Shown here piece by piece: positions 52,662 through 56,596 of a stretch of 56,596 nucleotides of DNA. The position numbers were made by a program, and so were the translations under genes. The notes below the pieces were generated by a model. It had not been told where the DNA came from. It did no database searches and was given only the letters and a program-made list of their open reading frames with translations. The stretch comes from an uncultured Parabacteroides sp. (GTDB taxonomy: Bacteria > Bacteroidota > Bacteroidia > Bacteroidales > Tannerellaceae). The number at the start of each line of letters is the position of its first letter. Positions within the stretch are counted from its first letter, which is position 1. The stretch spans positions 1-56,596 of the forward strand of contig CASEMX010000015.1 of the NCBI GenBank assembly GCA_949289155.1, read 5' to 3'.

Positions 52662-53133
52662 TCCTGAGTCACTCAGAAGCGATGTCCGGTGAAGGACTGC
52701 CGTTCTGAGTCGCTCAGAAGTTCAGAACGGGAAAAATCAGCGTTTCCGAGTCGCTCAGAAGCGATGTCCGATGGAAAATTGTCGTTCCGAGCCGCTCAGG
52801 AGCTCAAAATCGGGCAAATTTTAGGCTTCCGAGTGACTCAGAACCTATGTCCGGCGAAAAATTGTCCTTCTGAGTGACTCAGCACCTCAAAAAATGGCCA
52901 AATTCGGGCTTCCGAGTCACTCGGAAGGAGCGTTTTTTGAAAATCAGGCTTTCTGAGTCACTCAGAAACACAAATTTTAACAAAAACCGGGCTTCTGAGT
53001 CACTCAGAAGGGCAAAAATGGGCAAAATCATAGCTTCTGAGTCACTCGGAACGACTTCCTCGCGATTTTCAGAGGTTCTGAGTCACTCGGAAGGTCTGCT
53101 TTTCGGCAGGCATAGCTTCCGAGTCGCTCAGTG
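52662..53133. repeat. Array of twelve TTCTGAGTCACTCAGAA palindromes, 41-42 bp apart
   Basis: Twelve 17-bp odd-centred palindromes are centred at 52670, 52711, 52752, 52793, 52835, 52876, 52918, 52959, 53001, 53043, 53084 and 53125. Intervals are 41 or 42 (mean 41.4). Both arms often change together (CTGAG/CTCAG to CCGAG/CTCGG). Spacers are 24-25 bp; in the first half two types alternate (an ATGTCCG type at 52682, 52764 and 52847, and a TCAAAA..GGGCAAA type), so a higher-order 82-83 bp unit is present. The array nearly fills the gap between the receptor start and the aspartyl-protease stop. Nothing else is seen there. Confidence 0.97.
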
Positions 53134-53140
53134 GAATAGA

Positions 53141-54415
53141 TTATTTTTCTCCTTTGACGAACATTTTGTTGTAGTTAATCGTTACCCGCTTGAAGGCTTG
53201 CAGAAAGTCTGTACCCAACGAGCCTGCTGCCAGCCGGTTTTCCGCATCGTTGACGACCTCCACTTGGCGAAGCGTAAAAGGCGTCGCACCTAATTGGAAG
53301 ATAATTTCCGGCAATACATAACCCGTGAAGGATTCTATTCCGCCGAATCCGCCTCTTTTCAGCGGGCGCTCTTGGGCATCTTGCGGAATCGCATCCGGGA
53401 AACGCTCTTTGAACCATGCGCCGAGGTCGCTTTTTACATTGCCGCTGTCGAGGGTGATATCTATCGGCTGATGCTGGTAAAAGATACGCACTTTGGGTGT
53501 GTTGGAGGATAAATACATATTCGGCTCCGCCTCGCTTGGCAGTTCAGGAAAGATGAAGCAACGGTGCTCGAAGTCGAGGATGATTTCTTTGGCATCGCGG
53601 ATGAAGTGATACCCCAGCACGCCGTCGAACGTAAAGACGGAATCCGTCTCTTCGTTGGGCGGAGCAATAAGAAATACAGGGTGATGATATACCATGTCTC
53701 CGACGCAGAGCGAATCCGCCACGCCCAATTTCACATAACCGATTTGCGTGCCGGAAACCGGAATGGAATCGGATACAATCTCCAGCCCTGCTTCTTTTGC
53801 ATACGCTTCGGATACGAAATTGCCGAAAGAGCATCCCGTGTCGAAGATAAAATCTTTCGTGATACCGTTGACCTGTACCGGAATCATCAGATGTTGCCCG
53901 CGTCCGGCCGAGTCGATACGCATCGGGATGCTCTGTGTCACGGCGGGACGGGAGAGGAACGGCGCAGGAGTGTGGGCGAGTGCTTTCCCTATCCGTTCAA
54001 TGAAAACGAAGCTATACAGTTGCTCGAATGGGATTTGTTGCTCCAGTACGGATACCAAGTTCTCTCCCATTTCTCCTCCTGCGGCGTATTGTCCCAAATT
54101 CAGGAAATTCATCGCCCGTAATGCGGACATGCCGATTTGTGTTTGTGCGTCAAGTTCCTGCTGATGGTGGGTAAATAGGTCCGCCATTGCCGCTTCTGCT
54201 TTGTCCAGCTGATTGAAGTTGACGTATAAATTGGCTTCAGCGAGCCGAGCCAACATAGGAACTTGCAAGGAATCCTTAATCTGCGGATAGCGGTCGTTCA
54301 AACGAAGCATATCTCCGCTATTCAACATTTCTGCCAATTCCAAGTCGGCGGCAGATTGCGCGTTCACATTCCCCATTAATAAGAGGGCGATACATGTTAA
54401 GATAAATGTTCTCAT
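53141..54415 (-). CDS. Two-lobed retropepsin-like aspartyl protease, exported
   Basis: 424 aa with a signal peptide (MRTFILTCIALLLMGNVNA). A helical, TPR-like part (about 25-150) is followed by two retropepsin lobes: DFIFDTGCSFGNFVS with D192 and later ITLDSGNVKSDLG with D323. Each lobe also has the hydrophobic-hydrophobic-Gly segment (VLGYHFI and SLGTDFL). The two lobes could form a whole active site in one chain, as in pepsin, whereas retroviral enzymes dimerise. Periplasmic. Minus strand; the 12-palindrome array lies just downstream of the stop. Confidence 0.85.
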   Translation of the reverse strand: MRTFILTCIALLLMGNVNAQSAADLELAEMLNSGDMLRLNDRYPQIKDSLQVPMLARLAEANLYVNFNQLDKAEAAMADLFTHHQQELDAQTQIGMSALRAMNFLNLGQYAAGGEMGENLVSVLEQQIPFEQLYSFVFIERIGKALAHTPAPFLSRPAVTQSIPMRIDSAGRGQHLMIPVQVNGITKDFIFDTGCSFGNFVSEAYAKEAGLEIVSDSIPVSGTQIGYVKLGVADSLCVGDMVYHHPVFLIAPPNEETDSVFTFDGVLGYHFIRDAKEIILDFEHRCFIFPELPSEAEPNMYLSSNTPKVRIFYQHQPIDITLDSGNVKSDLGAWFKERFPDAIPQDAQERPLKRGGFGGIESFTGYVLPEIIFQLGATPFTLRQVEVVNDAENRLAAGSLGTDFLQAFKRVTINYNKMFVKGEK

Positions 54416-54631
54416 TTCTTTTACTGTTTATTGTTCTTTTATTTCTGCTGCAAAGTAACCGCCTTTTCTCAGGGCGATAGGTTATCGTGTCGTTATCGAA
54501 TTGTTATAAGATTGTTATAGCGGGACGGATTGTTAAGGAATTGTTATAGAGGAAGCCAAAGAAGGCCGGAAGAAGTTTGGAACATTGCCGCCTTTTTTGT
54601 TCCTTTGAGGCACGAAACTAAAATTTTAGCT

Positions 54632-54979
54632 ATGGGAAGAGCGAAATTCACAGTAATATTATCCAAAGAGGCAGAAGCTTTCTTGCAAACATTGAGAAAG
54701 AAAGTAAGAGATAAAATAGTGAACAACTTTGAAAAAGCCTCTTACTTAGTTGACCCCAAATTTTTTAAGAAACTGGAAGGTTCGGAAATATGGGAGTTTA
54801 GAGCATTGTACGGCGGCGTGCAATATAGGATGCTGGCATTTTGGGATAAGACGGATGCAAACGCTACATTGGTAGTTGCTACGCATGGTTTTGTAAAGAA
54901 AACAGCAAAGACCCCGCTGAAAGAAATCGCTAAGGCGGAAAGGATAAGAACTACGTATTTTAAATTAAAAACAAACTGA
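54632..54979 (+). CDS. RelE/HigB-type toxin
   Basis: 115 aa from ATG 54632; a frame from 54530 adds unrelated residues. SKEAEAFLQTLRKKVRDKIV and KKLEGSEIWEFRALYGGVQYRMLAFWD, followed by ATHGFVKKTAKTP and a C-terminal basic stretch, are typical of the phage Gp49-like HigB group, which cut mRNA at the ribosome. The antitoxin gene follows after two bases, the toxin-first order of HigBA systems. Confidence 0.9.
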   Translation: MGRAKFTVILSKEAEAFLQTLRKKVRDKIVNNFEKASYLVDPKFFKKLEGSEIWEFRALYGGVQYRMLAFWDKTDANATLVVATHGFVKKTAKTPLKEIAKAERIRTTYFKLKTN

Positions 54980-54981
54980 TT

Positions 54982-55302
54982 ATGAAAGAGAAGTATTTTT
55001 ACACATTGGATGAAGTTAAGGATAGATTAATCGGTCCGAAAGGAAGCGAGGCGCGGAACAAATATGAAGCAGAAATGCAGGATTTCCTCGTAGGACTGAC
55101 TATTCGTAAGGCACGCGAGGAAAAGCACATGACGCAAGAACAATTAGGTGCTTTGATGGGCGTAAAGCGTGCGCAGGTCTCCCGGATTGAAAATGGCAAA
55201 TGCCTTTCGCTTGATTCCATTCGTCGGGCATTTAAAGCATTAGGCGTACAGACCGGTTATTTGGATATGGAAAACTTCGGGAAAGTCGCTTTGTGGGAAT
55301 AA
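54982..55302 (+). CDS. XRE/HigA-type antitoxin
   Basis: 106 aa. The N-terminal part (LDEVKDRLIGPKGSEARNKY) is a short helical extension; a Cro/CI helix-turn-helix lies at about 38-95 (TIRKAREEKHMTQEQLGALM, GVKRAQVSRIENGKCL). It should bind its own operator and neutralise the toxin at 54632. Two bases separate the genes. The histidine kinase starts 11 bases after its stop in the same direction, so some read-through is likely. Confidence 0.9.
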   Translation: MKEKYFYTLDEVKDRLIGPKGSEARNKYEAEMQDFLVGLTIRKAREEKHMTQEQLGALMGVKRAQVSRIENGKCLSLDSIRRAFKALGVQTGYLDMENFGKVALWE

Positions 55303-55313
55303 GTAACGAAAGC

Positions 55314-56596
55314 ATGACCGGGAAATACATCAAAATACTGACGGCATTAGGACTCGTTGCTATCGTGGCGATACAGAGCCTGTGGCTGATGAATACCTAT
55401 CGGCTGGTGGAAACGCAATTGGTGCAGGCAAGCAACCGGTTGTTTCCAAAAGCGGTGATTGACGAGGCTATCGAACGGTTGAGGGCTTATAAAGAAACGG
55501 CGGATGAAAATATTAATGCCGTGCGGTCTTTCAGTTGGGAGGAATCGTCGGACGAGCAGGCGATGCTGGATTTCGTGACGACCGCCCTTCATCATTATGC
55601 CGACTCGTTGTCCCAGACCTCTGTCTCTTTGCCCTTGCTCGATTCGCTCTTTACGGAGGCATTGGCAAGGGAAGATTATCATGCGGAGTTGGTTTGCCAA
55701 ACAGTCGATTCGCTGGGGAATGTGCTTCAGCGGAAAGCGGACGGCGCGGTAATGCCTTCGTTCCGGACCGTCGAGACGAAGCCCGTCTTTATTAATGAGG
55801 AACATACCGAAGCAGTGCAGGCAGTGATTGTGAATCCCTATTGGATAGCATTCCGGAAGATGGGCGTGATGCTGGTGGCTACGGCGTTGTTGATTCTCTT
55901 CGTGGCGGGCTGCATCGTTCGGCAGGTGCAGATTATCATCAAGCAAAACAAGATAGCCCGCATCCGGCAGGACTTTACCTACGCGATGATTCACGACATG
56001 AAGACGCCCATCAGTACCATTTCGATGGCGGGGCATACGTTGGAGAGCGGTATCTTGGATAATAAGCCGGAGCTGCGGAAACAGTATTTCTCTATCCTAA
56101 ATGAAGAGAGCGCGCATCTCCTTTCGCTTTCGGAGAAGATATTGACCATTGCCAAGCTGGAGCAATCGCGCTTGAAGCTGGTGATAGGCGAAGTGGACTT
56201 GCCGAAGCTCTTCGACGAGTTGGTGCAGAAATACCGAGTGAAGGCAGAGAAGAAAGTGGTGTTCGAAGTCGTTTGCCCTTCGCTTCCTCCGTTCCTTGCC
56301 GATGAGGAGTATTTGAAAGAGGCCATCAGCAATCTGATGGATAATTCCCTGAAATACTCGAACGAGGAGGTGCGCATCCGTCTCTCGGCAGAAGCGGGGA
56401 AAGATACGGTACATATCAAAGTATGGGACAATGGCTGGGGCATTCCGTTCAAGCAGCAGAAGCGCATCTTCGAGAAGTTTGAACGGGGCGGCTTGGAATA
56501 TAAAAAGGATAAGAAGGTCTCCGGCTTCGGCTTGGGATTGAATTATGTATATCGGGTAATGACGGCAATGGGCGGGACGGTCTCGGTCAATAGCGT
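55314..56596 (+). CDS. Sensor histidine kinase (cut by window end)
   Basis: At least 427 residues, open at the right end. An N-terminal membrane helix (about 8-27), a periplasmic sensor of about 150 residues, a second helix (about 185-206, VMLVATALLILFVAGCIV), then the HisKA domain with the phosphorylated H227 in YAMIHDMKTPIST and the ATPase with NLMDNSLKYSN, DNGWGIP, FEKFERGG and GFGLGL. Only the last residues are missing. In this phylum the response regulator usually follows and would lie outside the window. Signal unknown. The gene is 11 bases from the antitoxin. Confidence 0.93.
   Translation, partial: MTGKYIKILTALGLVAIVAIQSLWLMNTYRLVETQLVQASNRLFPKAVIDEAIERLRAYKETADENINAVRSFSWEESSDEQAMLDFVTTALHHYADSLSQTSVSLPLLDSLFTEALAREDYHAELVCQTVDSLGNVLQRKADGAVMPSFRTVETKPVFINEEHTEAVQAVIVNPYWIAFRKMGVMLVATALLILFVAGCIVRQVQIIIKQNKIARIRQDFTYAMIHDMKTPISTISMAGHTLESGILDNKPELRKQYFSILNEESAHLLSLSEKILTIAKLEQSRLKLVIGEVDLPKLFDELVQKYRVKAEKKVVFEVVCPSLPPFLADEEYLKEAISNLMDNSLKYSNEEVRIRLSAEAGKDTVHIKVWDNGWGIPFKQQKRIFEKFERGGLEYKKDKKVSGFGLGLNYVYRVMTAMGGTVSVNS

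Noticed and set aside
52662-53133. CRISPR array
   Set aside because: Spacing is regular, but repeats are only 17 bp and palindromic, vary between copies, and spacers resemble each other in two alternating types. No cas genes are present.
52689-53293. Plus-strand frames reading through the 12-palindrome array
   Set aside because: Period 41-42 does not preserve frame, and the second one runs into the opposite strand of the aspartyl-protease gene.

Overview
The window looks like chromosome of a Bacteroidales bacterium (phylum Bacteroidota), possibly Parabacteroides-like. The signs are the promoter style (TTG, about 20 bases, then TAnnTTTG), the typical lineage families (ECF sigma/FecR pair, DUF6261, HU-HIG, PorW/SprE, Rpn nuclease, GLUG surface protein) and several secreted glycoside hydrolases. 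No database was searched; names rest on motifs, length and context.

Layout. 0-14 kb: a NimA-like PPOX protein, a membrane M48 peptidase, a divergent porin-like protein and unknown secreted protein, RNase R, then a minus-strand run read as acetyltransferase, parE, coaD, S41 protease and two half-size chromate transporters. 14-25 kb: an ECF sigma/anti-sigma pair without a SusC/D partner, then a plus-strand operon of aroA, a small membrane protein, a metal ABC permease, the T9SS lipoprotein porW (TTG start), ribF, an M20 deacylase and a flippase. 25-28 kb: an accessory island with an Rpn nuclease, a separate copy of its C-terminal domain, a candidate small RNA, a 41-bp repeat array and a DUF6261 protein. 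28-32 kb: GH2 and GH3 enzymes. 33-38.5 kb: mnmG, a perfect parS-like site, uvrC, dtd, a MazG-like pyrophosphohydrolase and deoC. 38.5-46 kb: a PNGase F-like lipoprotein, an HU-HIG DNA-binding protein, a GLUG surface protein with a structured leader and a GH36 alpha-galactosidase. 46-56.6 kb: thioredoxin, metallophosphatase plus acyltransferase, tyrS, a tRNA-Gln-like gene with an unpaired acceptor stem, an outer-membrane receptor, a 12-palindrome array, a two-lobed aspartyl protease, a HigB/HigA-type toxin-antitoxin pair and a histidine kinase cut by the window end.

The most unusual signal is not a gene. Six intergenic spacers hold tandem arrays of short units. Each locus has its own sequence, but spacing is strict: 22-24 bp in four arrays and 41-42 bp in two, close to two and four turns of B-DNA. 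Most units are palindromic. Two arrays lie directly upstream of genes whose proteins (HU-HIG and DUF6261) share an acidic tail ending in GIP(N/H)P. A periodic-array/DNA-binding-protein system is the main hypothesis offered. The Rpn/C-terminal-domain pair, the parS site and the odd tRNA are the next most interesting observations.
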